Source: JBDTNQ01 sp039933635 (GTDB lineage: Bacteria > Acidobacteriota > Vicinamibacteria > Vicinamibacterales > SCN-69-37). From it: a DNA stretch of 39,301 nt. Under the pieces are notes generated by a model, which saw only the letters and a program-made list of their open reading frames with translations, was not told the DNA's origin and made no database searches. Location of the stretch: assembly GCA_039933635.1 (NCBI GenBank), contig JBDTNQ010000028.1, positions 1 to 39,301 on the forward strand, given 5' to 3'. Both the position numbers and the translations under genes were made by a program. Of this stretch, positions 15,425 to 22,889 are shown one piece after another; position 1 is the stretch's first letter, and each line of letters opens with the position of its first letter.

Positions 15425-16798
15425 CTACGTCTCGAACTGCCGCACCACCGCCTCCGCCGCTCGATGGCCGCTGACGACCGCGCCTTCGATCGTGGCGGGC
15501 AACCCGGTGTTGGTCCAGTCACCCGCGAGAACGAAGCCCGGTAGCGCCGTCTTCTGGTCCGGACGAGCGGGGCCGCCGGGCGCGAGTGAGAACGATGCGC
15601 GATGCTCACGGACGATCACCGAGCGGAGGACCCGGCGCTGTTGCATCGCGGGGAGAGCGGCCGACAGCTGAGCCACGGCACGCGCGGTGATCTCCTCGTT
15701 CGACTCGCGAACCAGTTCGACTGCGCCGCTGGCCACAACGGAAAGGTGGTGCACGGCACTGCCGACAATCGCCTGGCGGTCGAACGCCCACTGCATCGGC
15801 CCCTGCACGAAGCCGACAAACGGCCGCGGCAGCACCGGCCCATCGAACCACAGGTTCACCGTCACGATCGGCGAGCTGACCATTGACGACGCGCGTTCCG
15901 CGAGCGCGGCGATCGCGGGCGGCCGGCCATCCGGCCAGAGGTCATCGAGCGCGAACCAGGGCACGGCACTGACGACCGCGTCGGCCTCGACGATGCCGTC
16001 CGCCGTCCGAACGCCCACGGCGCGGCCGTTCATATCGATCGCGAGGCGGGCCTCCGTCCTGAGATGCACCGCGCCGCCTGAATTTTCGATCGCGTTGATG
16101 GCCGGGTTCACGTACAGCTCGTCGAGCGGCACCGTCGCGAGTCCGACGGCGGCGTCCTCCGGCCGAGGTCCGAACAGCTCGCCGACCACGCGGACGAACG
16201 GTTCCGCGGCGGCCACATCGGGTGACTGGTTGAGGGCGGCAAAGGTGAGGGGATCCCAGAGCCAGTCGCGCAGTCCACGAGCCTGCTTCATCCCATCGAG
16301 CCACTGGCTCACCGTGATGTCGCCCGGCACGGTGCGCGCCACCGCGGCCGCGCCCTGGGTGCGGGCGCGCCGAATGACGCCGCCCATGCGCAGCGCCGAC
16401 AGCCGATCCCCCACTGACAACGCCCGCCAGCGCATCGCACCCACAATCAAGTGCCAGGGCGATGGAATCGAGGGGCACGTCAGCGTATGCAGTGTTCCGT
16501 CAGGCCCCGCCATTGCGAGTGACAGGCTCGCCTGCAGTGGGGCGCGGTCAGCGGTCCCAAGCCGCCGCAGGAACGCGTACGTTTCGCGATAGCACCCGAA
16601 CAGCACGTGCTGGCCGTTGTCGATGCGCTCGCCGGTGTCCCGATCGACGAACACGGCCGCGCGGCCGCCCCCGCGGGGGGCGCGCTCGAACACCGTCACA
16701 CGACATCCAGCGTCGATCAGCTTCACCGCGGCACTCAGCCCGGCGAAGCCCGCGCCGACGACCGCGACATGCGGCCGCCCGGTCACGTCGTGCGCCAC
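15425..16798 (-). CDS. hpnE: Hydroxysqualene dehydroxylase HpnE
   Basis: 457 residues. HpnE is an FAD-dependent enzyme that reduces hydroxysqualene to squalene, the last step of the bacterial HpnCDE route. Seen: dinucleotide-binding VAVVGAGFAGLSAA (11-24), the acidic strand end VTVFER, GGRA, DNGQHVLFGCY typical of the amine-oxidase/phytoene-desaturase-like superfamily, and C-terminal VLAGDWTNTGLPATIEGAVVSG. The start overlaps the hpnD end by 16 bases and the gene follows hpnC and hpnD, which settles the assignment against general phytoene desaturases. It is the last gene of the squalene operon; thiI follows after about 87 bases in which I see no further gene. Confidence 0.93.
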   Translation of the reverse strand: MAHDVTGRPHVAVVGAGFAGLSAAVKLIDAGCRVTVFERAPRGGGRAAVFVDRDTGERIDNGQHVLFGCYRETYAFLRRLGTADRAPLQASLSLAMAGPDGTLHTLTCPSIPSPWHLIVGAMRWRALSVGDRLSALRMGGVIRRARTQGAAAVARTVPGDITVSQWLDGMKQARGLRDWLWDPLTFAALNQSPDVAAAEPFVRVVGELFGPRPEDAAVGLATVPLDELYVNPAINAIENSGGAVHLRTEARLAIDMNGRAVGVRTADGIVEADAVVSAVPWFALDDLWPDGRPPAIAALAERASSMVSSPIVTVNLWFDGPVLPRPFVGFVQGPMQWAFDRQAIVGSAVHHLSVVASGAVELVRESNEEITARAVAQLSAALPAMQQRRVLRSVIVREHRASFSLAPGGPARPDQKTALPGFVLAGDWTNTGLPATIEGAVVSGHRAAEAVVRQFET

Positions 16799-17610
16799 CA
16801 GGTCCGCATCGCCAGACGCGCCTGCGTCGGACGCTGGACGCGAATGACGGTCGAGAACACGTCATATCCGGCGCGCTCGATCCGCTGGAGCAGTTCGAAG
16901 TAGACCGCGCGCATGATCTCGGCCGGCAGGAAGCGGCGCGCGTCGGTTGTCGGCAGCGCGGCGCTTGCGCGCTCGAAGTACGTGCGCGCACGGCCGGCGA
17001 CGTGTTCCAGCGTCGCCCGGACCAACGGGCTTCGAACACCGGCACCGGGCTTCTCGACCTCGAGGCGCACGTCATTCCACGTGCACCCAAAGCGAGTCAG
17101 ATCCTCCTCAGGCAGGTAGCGGCGTCCGACGCGAAAGTCGACGGCAACATCACGAAGGATGTTGGTCAACTGCAGCGCCACGCCCAGATCGCGCGCGTAG
17201 TCACGCACGGCCGGATCGCGATACTCGAAAATCTCGGCACAGACGAGCCCGACCGCCGACGCCACGCGATGACAGTACGGTTCGAGATCGGCAAACGTCG
17301 GGTAGGTCGTGCCGGCGGCGTCCATCGCGACCCCGTCGATGAGCGCGTCGAACTCGGCGCGAGGAAGATGCGCCGGGCCGACGAATCGCTGGAGCGCCTG
17401 GCCTTCGGGCGTTCGAGGCGCGCCGCCGCCGAACACGAGCTCGACCTCTGCGCGCCAGGTCTGCAGCGCGTCGAGCGCGCGAGCGGGATCGGGTTCGAGG
17501 TCAACGCTGTCGTCGACCGCGCGACAGAAATCGAAGACGGCCGTGATCGCATGCCGCTTCGGCGCCGGCAACGCCAGAAATGAATAGTAGAAGCTGGTCT
17601 TACGCGTCAT
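16783..17610 (-). CDS. hpnD: Presqualene diphosphate synthase HpnD
   Basis: 275 residues, the usual length for this squalene/phytoene-synthase-family enzyme, which condenses two farnesyl diphosphates to presqualene diphosphate. Metal-binding aspartate motifs are DDSVD (33-37) in VFDFCRAVDDSVD and the second one in LQLTNILRDVAVDF, with GRRYLPEEDL after it. It starts at ATG 17610, 44 bases after the hpnC stop, across a short degenerate 7-base repeat array. It overlaps hpnE by 16 bases. Confidence 0.94.
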   Translation of the reverse strand: MTRKTSFYYSFLALPAPKRHAITAVFDFCRAVDDSVDLEPDPARALDALQTWRAEVELVFGGGAPRTPEGQALQRFVGPAHLPRAEFDALIDGVAMDAAGTTYPTFADLEPYCHRVASAVGLVCAEIFEYRDPAVRDYARDLGVALQLTNILRDVAVDFRVGRRYLPEEDLTRFGCTWNDVRLEVEKPGAGVRSPLVRATLEHVAGRARTYFERASAALPTTDARRFLPAEIMRAVYFELLQRIERAGYDVFSTVIRVQRPTQARLAMRTWWRTT

Positions 17611-17654
17611 CGCAGACTACAGGCTACAAGCTTCGGGCCTCGGAATCGGAACTT
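17611..17654. repeat. Short degenerate 7-base repeat array between hpnC and hpnD
   Basis: The 44-base gap reads on the plus strand as consecutive 7-base units, GACTACA, GGCTACA, AGCTTCG, GGCCTCG, GAATCGG, AACTTCT, where neighbours share several positions. It resembles, with different sequence, the array at 38966-39089. It is the only large gap in an otherwise overlapping operon. Confidence 0.4.
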
Positions 17655-18521
17655 CTAACTTCGCCAGCGCAGCACGCGCCAGCCCACGACGACAGCGTCC
17701 TGCCATCCCAGGCGGGGTCGATGCTCGAAGACGTTGTAGTGGCGAGACTCGAGCTTGTCGAGCACGCGCATGCCACCAACCCACGTCGCCCGGAGTTCGT
17801 GGCGCAGACGGCCGTGCACCCGCTCGAGCAAGGGCCGCCCCTCGGCGAACCGCTCGCGCGTGCGCGTGACAGCATCCCGCATGGCGGACTCCCAGGACGA
17901 CGGCCACTCGCGCTGGCCCAGGGCGCTTTCCTCAGCGTCCGCCTGCTCCCGCACGTCGCGTGGAACGTACAGCCGTCCCTTCGCCCAGTCGACGGCGAGG
18001 TCCTGCCAGAAGTTCGTCAGTTGCAGCGCCGTGCAGATCGCATCCGACTGCCGATCGAGCCCCGCGTCCCGGTACCCGCAGATCCGCAAGACGAGCCGCC
18101 CGACCGGATTGGCGGATCGCCGGCAATAGTCGAGCAGCTCCGCCCACGTCTCATAGCGCGTGACGACGACGTCCTGGCCGAACGCGCTCAACAGATCGTC
18201 GAATGGCTGCACATCGAGCTGACACTGTCGCATGGTGTGCATCAAGGCCGTGAACACGCGCGATGCGTCCGAATCGCCCGGCTGCACCCGCCCTTCCGCC
18301 GCCTCGTGCAGGCGCCACTGCCATTCCTCGAGCCGGGCCAGGCGCTCCGCTTGCGGCAGGTCGCCTTCGTCCGCAAAGTCGTCAGCGATGCGTGCAAACG
18401 CATAGATCGCGGCAATGTGGGGCCGACTGGCTTTCGGCAGCAGACGGGAGGCAACAGGGAAATTCTCGTAGTGCTGCCGTGCCAGGCGCAGGCAGGTCTC
18501 GTAGGCGTCGTCGACTACCAC
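17655..18521 (-). CDS. hpnC: Squalene synthase-like HpnC (hydroxysqualene synthase)
   Basis: About 288 residues from GTG 18521, which overlaps the end of the adenosyltransferase gene; a longer in-frame extension upstream reads as Arg/Gly-rich antisense shadow. HpnC converts presqualene diphosphate to hydroxysqualene. Seen: ARQHYENFPVASRLLP, the first Asp motif in YAFARIADDFADEGD, and the second in LQLTNFWQDLAVDWAKGRLY. It is a paralog of hpnD, and the order hpnC-hpnD-hpnE is the known cluster. The stop is followed by the 7-base repeat array. Confidence 0.92.
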   Translation of the reverse strand: MVVDDAYETCLRLARQHYENFPVASRLLPKASRPHIAAIYAFARIADDFADEGDLPQAERLARLEEWQWRLHEAAEGRVQPGDSDASRVFTALMHTMRQCQLDVQPFDDLLSAFGQDVVVTRYETWAELLDYCRRSANPVGRLVLRICGYRDAGLDRQSDAICTALQLTNFWQDLAVDWAKGRLYVPRDVREQADAEESALGQREWPSSWESAMRDAVTRTRERFAEGRPLLERVHGRLRHELRATWVGGMRVLDKLESRHYNVFEHRPRLGWQDAVVVGWRVLRWRS

Positions 18522-19072
18522 TCGAGCTCGGCGACGCCGCCGCGCGCGTTCGCCGCGCGCGCCATCACGAAAAGCAGGTCGGACAGGCGGTTGAGATAGA
18601 TGACCACTTCGGCGTCCACCTCGGCGGCCCCGAGCCCCACGACATGGCGTTCGGCCCGACGACACACGGCCCGCGCCAGGTGCAGCACGGCGCCCCCGGC
18701 GGTACCGCCGGCCAGGATGAAGCGCCGCAACGGCGGCAACGGCGCCTCGAGCCGATCAATCGCCGATTCCAACGCGTCGATGCGCGCGGGGCCGATGATG
18801 CTCTTTTCGACCCGCGCGGCAATGCGATGACGCGGATCCGCCAACCGTGCCCCGACGGCGAACAGATCGCGCTGGATGGTCTGGAGCAGATCGGCCAAAT
18901 CCGACGGCGTCAGATGCGTGCGCGCGAGCCCCAGCCAGGCGTTGAGCTCGTCGACCTCCCCATACGCCGCAACGCGCGGATCCGCCTTCGAGACACGGGT
19001 CCCGTCGAAGAGACCGGTCTCCCCCGCATCGCCTGTACGCGTGTAAATGCCCGAGTGTGATCGCGCGTCCAC
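18515..19072 (-). CDS. Cob(I)yrinic acid a,c-diamide adenosyltransferase, PduO type
   Basis: About 185 residues from GTG 19072. The frame is open further upstream, but that sequence is the promoter region of divergent mutY. The family transfers adenosyl from ATP to Co(I) corrinoids, making adenosylcobalamin. Seen: SGIYTRTGDAGETGLFDG, the ATP-binding N-terminal motif of PduO-type enzymes, then RVAAYGEVDELNAWLG, VEKSIIGPARIDALE, FILAGGTAGGAVLHLARAVCRRAER and a C-terminal YLNRLSDLLFVMAR, all characteristic. It overlaps hpnC by 7 bases and so heads the squalene operon, an odd functional mix. A CATAAT hexamer lies 12 bases before the GTG, sharing bases with the mutY -10. Confidence 0.93.
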   Translation of the reverse strand: MDARSHSGIYTRTGDAGETGLFDGTRVSKADPRVAAYGEVDELNAWLGLARTHLTPSDLADLLQTIQRDLFAVGARLADPRHRIAARVEKSIIGPARIDALESAIDRLEAPLPPLRRFILAGGTAGGAVLHLARAVCRRAERHVVGLGAAEVDAEVVIYLNRLSDLLFVMARAANARGGVAELEW

Positions 19073-19083
19073 GATTAGCGACC

Positions 19084-19095
19084 TATTATGGCACC
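19084..19095 (+). promoter_or_regulatory. -10-like TATTAT 6 bases before mutY, symmetric with a minus-strand CATAAT
   Basis: TATTAT (19084-19089), GGCACC, then GTG. On the opposite strand the same bases read CATAAT (19090-19085), 12 bases before the adenosyltransferase GTG. The 23-base gap between the two start codons has room for only one such element, so a shared bidirectional -10 is plausible. Confidence 0.45.
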
Positions 19096-19824
19096 GTGCC
19101 TCGCACGAAGAAGCCGCCACCCGTCCCCGATCCAGGATCACGCCGCTGGTTCCGACGACAGCTGCTCACCTGGTATCGCCGCAACGGACGCGACCTGCCC
19201 TGGCGGCAGACGAGCGATCCGTACCACATCCTCGTCTCCGAGGTGATGCTGCAGCAGACGCAGGTGGATCGCGTGCTGCCCAAGTATCGCGAATGGCTCG
19301 AGCGTTATCCGTCCTTCGCGGTCCTGGCCGAGGCGCCCGAACAGGACGTCGTCCGGGCCTGGTATCCGCTCGGCTACAACATCCGCCCGCGACGCCTGCA
19401 CGCCATCGCGCGCGACGCGGTCTCCCGCTTCAACGGCCAGCTGCCCGGCGATGAGGAGACGTTGCTGTCGTTCAAGGGCATCGGGGCCTATACCGCTGGC
19501 GCGGTCATGAGCTTCGCCTTCGGCAAGCGCGCCGCGATTCTCGACACCAACGTCGCGCGCGTGCTGTATCGCGTGTTCGTCGGCCGTGGCGTTGCCGACA
19601 GCCACGCCATGAAGAAGCGGCTCTGGGCGATTTCGTGGGCGGTGCTGCCCTATCGGCACGTGTTCGATTTCAACCAGGCGCTCATGGACTTCGGCGCGAC
19701 GCTCTGCTCGGCGCGCACACCACACTGTGAGGTCTGCCCGATGGCATCGCGCTGCCGAAGCTATCCGTTCAAGGTGCCAGCCCGACGGTCACGGCCTCGC
19801 GCGGCGCGCGACGCCCAGGTCTGA
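19096..19824 (+). CDS. mutY: A/G-specific adenine glycosylase MutY, short form without C-terminal domain
   Basis: 242 residues from GTG 19096; ATG 19057 is also in frame, but the TATTAT at 6-base spacing favours GTG. MutY removes adenine mispaired with 8-oxoguanine. Seen: E49 in SEVMLQQTQV (catalytic Glu), the helix-hairpin-helix FKGIGAYTAGAV, D150 in ILDTNVARV, and the iron-sulfur ligands C204-x6-C211-x2-C214-x5-C220. The protein stops about 20 residues after the last Cys, so the MutT-like C-terminal domain that recognises 8-oxoG in classical MutY (about 350 residues) is missing. A free-standing Nudix gene follows after 32 bases. It could also act like related short MutY/MIG glycosylases with altered base preference. 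Confidence 0.92.
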   Translation: MPRTKKPPPVPDPGSRRWFRRQLLTWYRRNGRDLPWRQTSDPYHILVSEVMLQQTQVDRVLPKYREWLERYPSFAVLAEAPEQDVVRAWYPLGYNIRPRRLHAIARDAVSRFNGQLPGDEETLLSFKGIGAYTAGAVMSFAFGKRAAILDTNVARVLYRVFVGRGVADSHAMKKRLWAISWAVLPYRHVFDFNQALMDFGATLCSARTPHCEVCPMASRCRSYPFKVPARRSRPRAARDAQV

Positions 19825-19856
19825 CCTGGCCATTCTTCCCATTTCCTGGTTGATAC

Positions 19857-20240
19857 ATGTCCTACACCGTCGTCGTCCTTGCCGCCATCGTCGAACGCCA
19901 TGGCCGGTTGCTCGTCACACGGCGCGTAAAAGGCAGCCACCTGGCGGGCCTGTGGGAATTCCCGGGCGGCAAGTGTGAGGCTGGCGAAAGCCATGAGGCG
20001 TGCCTGGCGCGCGAAATGATGGAGGAACTCGGCGTCGCATGCGAGGTCGGCCCCGAGTTCTTCACGACCGAGCATGCTTACGCCGATCGGACCGTTCGGC
20101 TGCACTTCCGCGCGTGCACGATCACCGGCGAGCCGAAACCGCTGCTCGGCCAGGACATTCAATGGATCGCGCGATCGGCGCTGCACACCCTTGACTTTCC
20201 GCCGGCCGACGCGGAGTTGATCGCGATGCTCGCGCTCTAG
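19857..20240 (+). CDS. Nudix hydrolase, MutT-like (8-oxo-dGTP diphosphatase type)
   Basis: 127 residues, typical MutT length. The Nudix box is intact: G38 through V60 with GGKCEAGE, REMMEELGV fitting Gx5Ex7REUxEExGU, so it is catalytically competent for nucleoside diphosphate derivatives. VTRRVKGSHLAGLWEFPGG is typical of MutT/NUDIX_4 proteins, the fold of the MutY C-terminal domain. Being next to a MutY that lacks that domain suggests an oxidised-guanine defence unit: pool cleaning plus mismatch repair. Its TAG stop shares the CTAG tetranucleotide with the convergent ygfZ stop. Confidence 0.9.
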   Translation: MSYTVVVLAAIVERHGRLLVTRRVKGSHLAGLWEFPGGKCEAGESHEACLAREMMEELGVACEVGPEFFTTEHAYADRTVRLHFRACTITGEPKPLLGQDIQWIARSALHTLDFPPADAELIAMLAL

Positions 20241-21220
20241 CCGGTGACGCCAACAACGGCCGCTGGCACATCGATGCCCTCGATGGTGAGCGGCGTTCCG
20301 ACCTCTGCCGAGTCGCGGTGCACGTACGCCAGTGCGATGACGCGGCTGTTGGCGGGTGAGAACGCTGCGCTCGTGATGTGACCGACGGCGTGCCCCGAGG
20401 CGAGCACGTTGGTGCCGGATGCCGGCGGCGTCATCAGACCGGGATCGAGGGCCAGCTTCACAAGCCGCTTCGCGACGCGGCCGCCGCCCCGGTGCAGAAT
20501 GCGGATGATGATCTCCTGTCCAACGTAACAGCCCTTCGACGTGCTGATCGCGCGATCGAGCAACCCGGCCTCGAGCGGGATCGTTTCTGGCGTCAGGTCC
20601 TGGCCCCACTGGGGCCTACCAGCTTCCACGCGCAGCGTCTCGGCCAGCCCTTCCGACATGGCTCGCGCACCGTGCGACTCCAGCGCGCGAATCGTGCCAT
20701 CACGATCCGGGATGGGAACAACGATGCGGAACATCGGCCAGGGCGAATCCCCGCCGCGGACCACGAATCCGGATCCGGCGTCGAGTTGTGACAGCTCGGG
20801 CAGCGCGGAAAGCGCGGCCGGATCCATGGCTAGCGCCGCGGCTATGACATCGGCGGCCTGGCCACCGGACACCGCGATTTCAGTCCAGACACTCGACTGA
20901 TCGGTGACCGTGACGGCCTCAGAGAAGATGAGCAGGTCGAACCGCGCGGCCAGGGCCGGGCCCGTGCCGTCGGCGACGATCCCCAGCAATGCGTCGCCGC
21001 GATGCAGCACTTCGATGTCGGCAATCATGCGGCCCAGCGGCGTCAGATAGGTCGCGTAGACGCCCTGTCCGCGCGTCAGGCGCAGAATGTCGTTCGAGAG
21101 CAGAGCCTGCAGAAACGAGGCAGAATCCGGGCCTTCGAAGCGGATCCGTCCCCTCGCGGCGCGTTCGACCCACGCGGCGCCCGATGCGGCGATGCGATAT
21201 TCTTCGGCAATGCCTGGCAT
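20237..21220 (-). CDS. ygfZ: Folate-binding protein YgfZ/GcvT-like (iron-sulfur cluster maintenance)
   Basis: About 327 residues from ATG 21220; the frame is open further upstream, but only in the antisense of the neighbouring gene. YgfZ proteins resemble the GcvT aminomethyltransferase, bind tetrahydrofolate and help assemble or repair certain Fe-S enzymes. Diagnostic motif K229-G-C231-Y-V-G-Q-E is present, preceded by the N-terminal GRIRFEGPDSASFLQALLSNDI. The gene is boxed in: its stop overlaps the Nudix stop (CTAG) and its ATG overlaps an ATG of the divergent hydrolase-fold gene (CATG). TAAGAT at 21243-21238, inside the divergent gene, may be its -10, giving a leader of about 10 bases. 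Confidence 0.92.
   Translation of the reverse strand: MPGIAEEYRIAASGAAWVERAARGRIRFEGPDSASFLQALLSNDILRLTRGQGVYATYLTPLGRMIADIEVLHRGDALLGIVADGTGPALAARFDLLIFSEAVTVTDQSSVWTEIAVSGGQAADVIAAALAMDPAALSALPELSQLDAGSGFVVRGGDSPWPMFRIVVPIPDRDGTIRALESHGARAMSEGLAETLRVEAGRPQWGQDLTPETIPLEAGLLDRAISTSKGCYVGQEIIIRILHRGGGRVAKRLVKLALDPGLMTPPASGTNVLASGHAVGHITSAAFSPANSRVIALAYVHRDSAEVGTPLTIEGIDVPAAVVGVTG
21198..21209 (+). promoter_or_regulatory. -10-like TATTCT 6 bases before the hydrolase-fold gene
   Basis: TATTCT (21198-21203), TCGGCA, ATG 21210. The element lies inside the 5' coding part of ygfZ on the other strand, so the two divergent promoters overlap each other's genes. No Shine-Dalgarno precedes either candidate ATG (21210, 21219). 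Confidence 0.4.
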
Positions 21221-22877
21221 GAAGGGACTCGCCCGCCATCTTAGCGTTGCCCTGCTTGGCGCGACAATCGGCGTCGGACCGATCTCCGCCCGACAAACCC
21301 CTGATGTGTCGGGCTCGGCCACGTTCATCGTGCTCGTGAGCGGGACGCGCGTGGGCACGGAAACCGTCGACATCGCCCGTCGCCCGACGGGATGGGTGAT
21401 CTCGAGCAGCGGCTTCGTGCGCCCACCGTTCGATCTGGTCACCGACAAGTTCGAAATGCTCTACAGCGCGGACTGGCAGCCGCAGAAGCTGACCGTCGCG
21501 GGCAGTCTCCGCGCGCAGCCGCTCGCCATCTCCTCCACATTCACCGGCACCACCGCGGTGACCCAGATCACACAGGGCGACCAGCACGGCAGCGGCACGC
21601 ACGGCATCACGGCGGGCTCGGTCGTGCTGGCGAGCAACATCTTCGCGGCGTACGAGGCGCTGGCGATTCGAGCCAGTTCGATGCAGGCCGGCGACAAGGT
21701 TCCGGTCTACATCGCGCCCAATGGCGACGCCACCGCCAACATCGTTGACATCACGCCCAAGCGCGTGTCCCTCGGCTCGGCGACGGTCGATCTGCGCGCA
21801 ATCCGCCTGACGGTGTCGGGCACGAACAGCGTGGTGCCCCTCGAGTTGTGGGTGGACGCGCGCGGGCGCCTGGCGCGGCTGGCGCTGCCCGCGACCTCGC
21901 TCGTGGTCATCCGCGACGATTTGGCCACCGTCATGGCGCGCGAGGATCGTCCGAAGAATTCCGGGGACAAAGAGGAATTCATCGGGGCGAACGGGTTCAG
22001 CCTTGGAGCGACCGTGACCGCACCGTCGGTGCCCGCCGCCCGATCCCCGGTCGTCATCCTCGCCGCCGGGCCCGGCCCGCAGGATCGCGACCACAACGTG
22101 TTCGGCGTCCCGGTATTCGCCGATCTCGCGCGCCAGCTGGCGAGCGCCGGCAACATCGTCGTGCGGTACGACGTCCGCGGCACAGGTCGGAGCGGCGGAC
22201 GCGCGGAGAGCTCGCGTCTGGCGGAGTACAGCGACGATGTGATCGGTATCGTCAAGTCGCTCGAAAAGAGGAAGGACGTCGATCCGAAACGCATCGTGGT
22301 GGCCGGATACGGTGAAGCCGCCGCTGTCGCGCTGACGGCGGCCAGCCGCGAAGACGGGATTGCCGGGGTGGTACTGCTCGGAGCGTCGGCACAATCCGGA
22401 CGCGACACGACGCTCGATCAGCAGCGGCGCCTGCTCGCGCCGCTGCCGCTGTCGGACACGGAGCGCGCGGCTCGAAGCGCGCTGCAAACGCGGATCATGG
22501 ATGCCGTGATTTCCGGCAAGGGCTGGGAATCACTCCCGCCCGACGTGCGCGATCAAGCTGACACGCCGTGGTTCAGGAGTTGGCTCGAGTTCGACCCGTC
22601 GAAGACGTTGAAGAACATGGACCAGCCCGTTTTGATCGTGCAGGGATCGCTCGATGCTGAGATGCCGCCGTCCAACGCCGATCGGCTGGAACAGCTTTCG
22701 TCGAGCCGCTCGAAACTTCCGGCTTCGGCGACGCGCAAAGTGATCGTGCCTGGGACGAATCACCTCCTGGTGCCGGCGCGTACCGGGACGGTCGACGAAT
22801 ACCCCTTGCTCGAGACGAGGGCGGTCGCACCGGCGGTGGCCGCGGCGATCGCGGACTGGATCAAAGCTCTGCGATAG
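21210..22877 (+). CDS. Secreted alpha/beta-hydrolase-fold protein with altered nucleophile elbow
   Basis: 555 residues from ATG 21210, chosen for the 6-base spacing to TATTCT (ATG 21219 also possible). Signal peptide MKGLARHLSVALLGATIG with likely cleavage near ISARQ. Residues 35-275 are a beta-rich N-terminal domain of unknown function; 276-555 is an S33/S9-like alpha/beta hydrolase: ILAAGPGPQDRDHN, RYDVRGTGRSGG (320-330), then the elbow G366-Y-G368-E-A, where relatives have GxSxG, then D482 in GSLDAEMP and H518 in PGTNHLL. The Ser is therefore Gly while Asp and His of the triad are kept. Function may be binding rather than hydrolysis, or another nucleophile is used. pntAA follows after 12 bases. 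Confidence 0.85.
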   Translation: MPGMKGLARHLSVALLGATIGVGPISARQTPDVSGSATFIVLVSGTRVGTETVDIARRPTGWVISSSGFVRPPFDLVTDKFEMLYSADWQPQKLTVAGSLRAQPLAISSTFTGTTAVTQITQGDQHGSGTHGITAGSVVLASNIFAAYEALAIRASSMQAGDKVPVYIAPNGDATANIVDITPKRVSLGSATVDLRAIRLTVSGTNSVVPLELWVDARGRLARLALPATSLVVIRDDLATVMAREDRPKNSGDKEEFIGANGFSLGATVTAPSVPAARSPVVILAAGPGPQDRDHNVFGVPVFADLARQLASAGNIVVRYDVRGTGRSGGRAESSRLAEYSDDVIGIVKSLEKRKDVDPKRIVVAGYGEAAAVALTAASREDGIAGVVLLGASAQSGRDTTLDQQRRLLAPLPLSDTERAARSALQTRIMDAVISGKGWESLPPDVRDQADTPWFRSWLEFDPSKTLKNMDQPVLIVQGSLDAEMPPSNADRLEQLSSSRSKLPASATRKVIVPGTNHLLVPARTGTVDEYPLLETRAVAPAVAAAIADWIKALR

Positions 22878-22889
22878 ACTCGGTGTGCG

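Noticed and set aside
17655..18521. hpnC and hpnD as a recent duplication
   Set aside because: They share only family motifs and have diverged strongly; both are standard members of the HpnCDE pathway.
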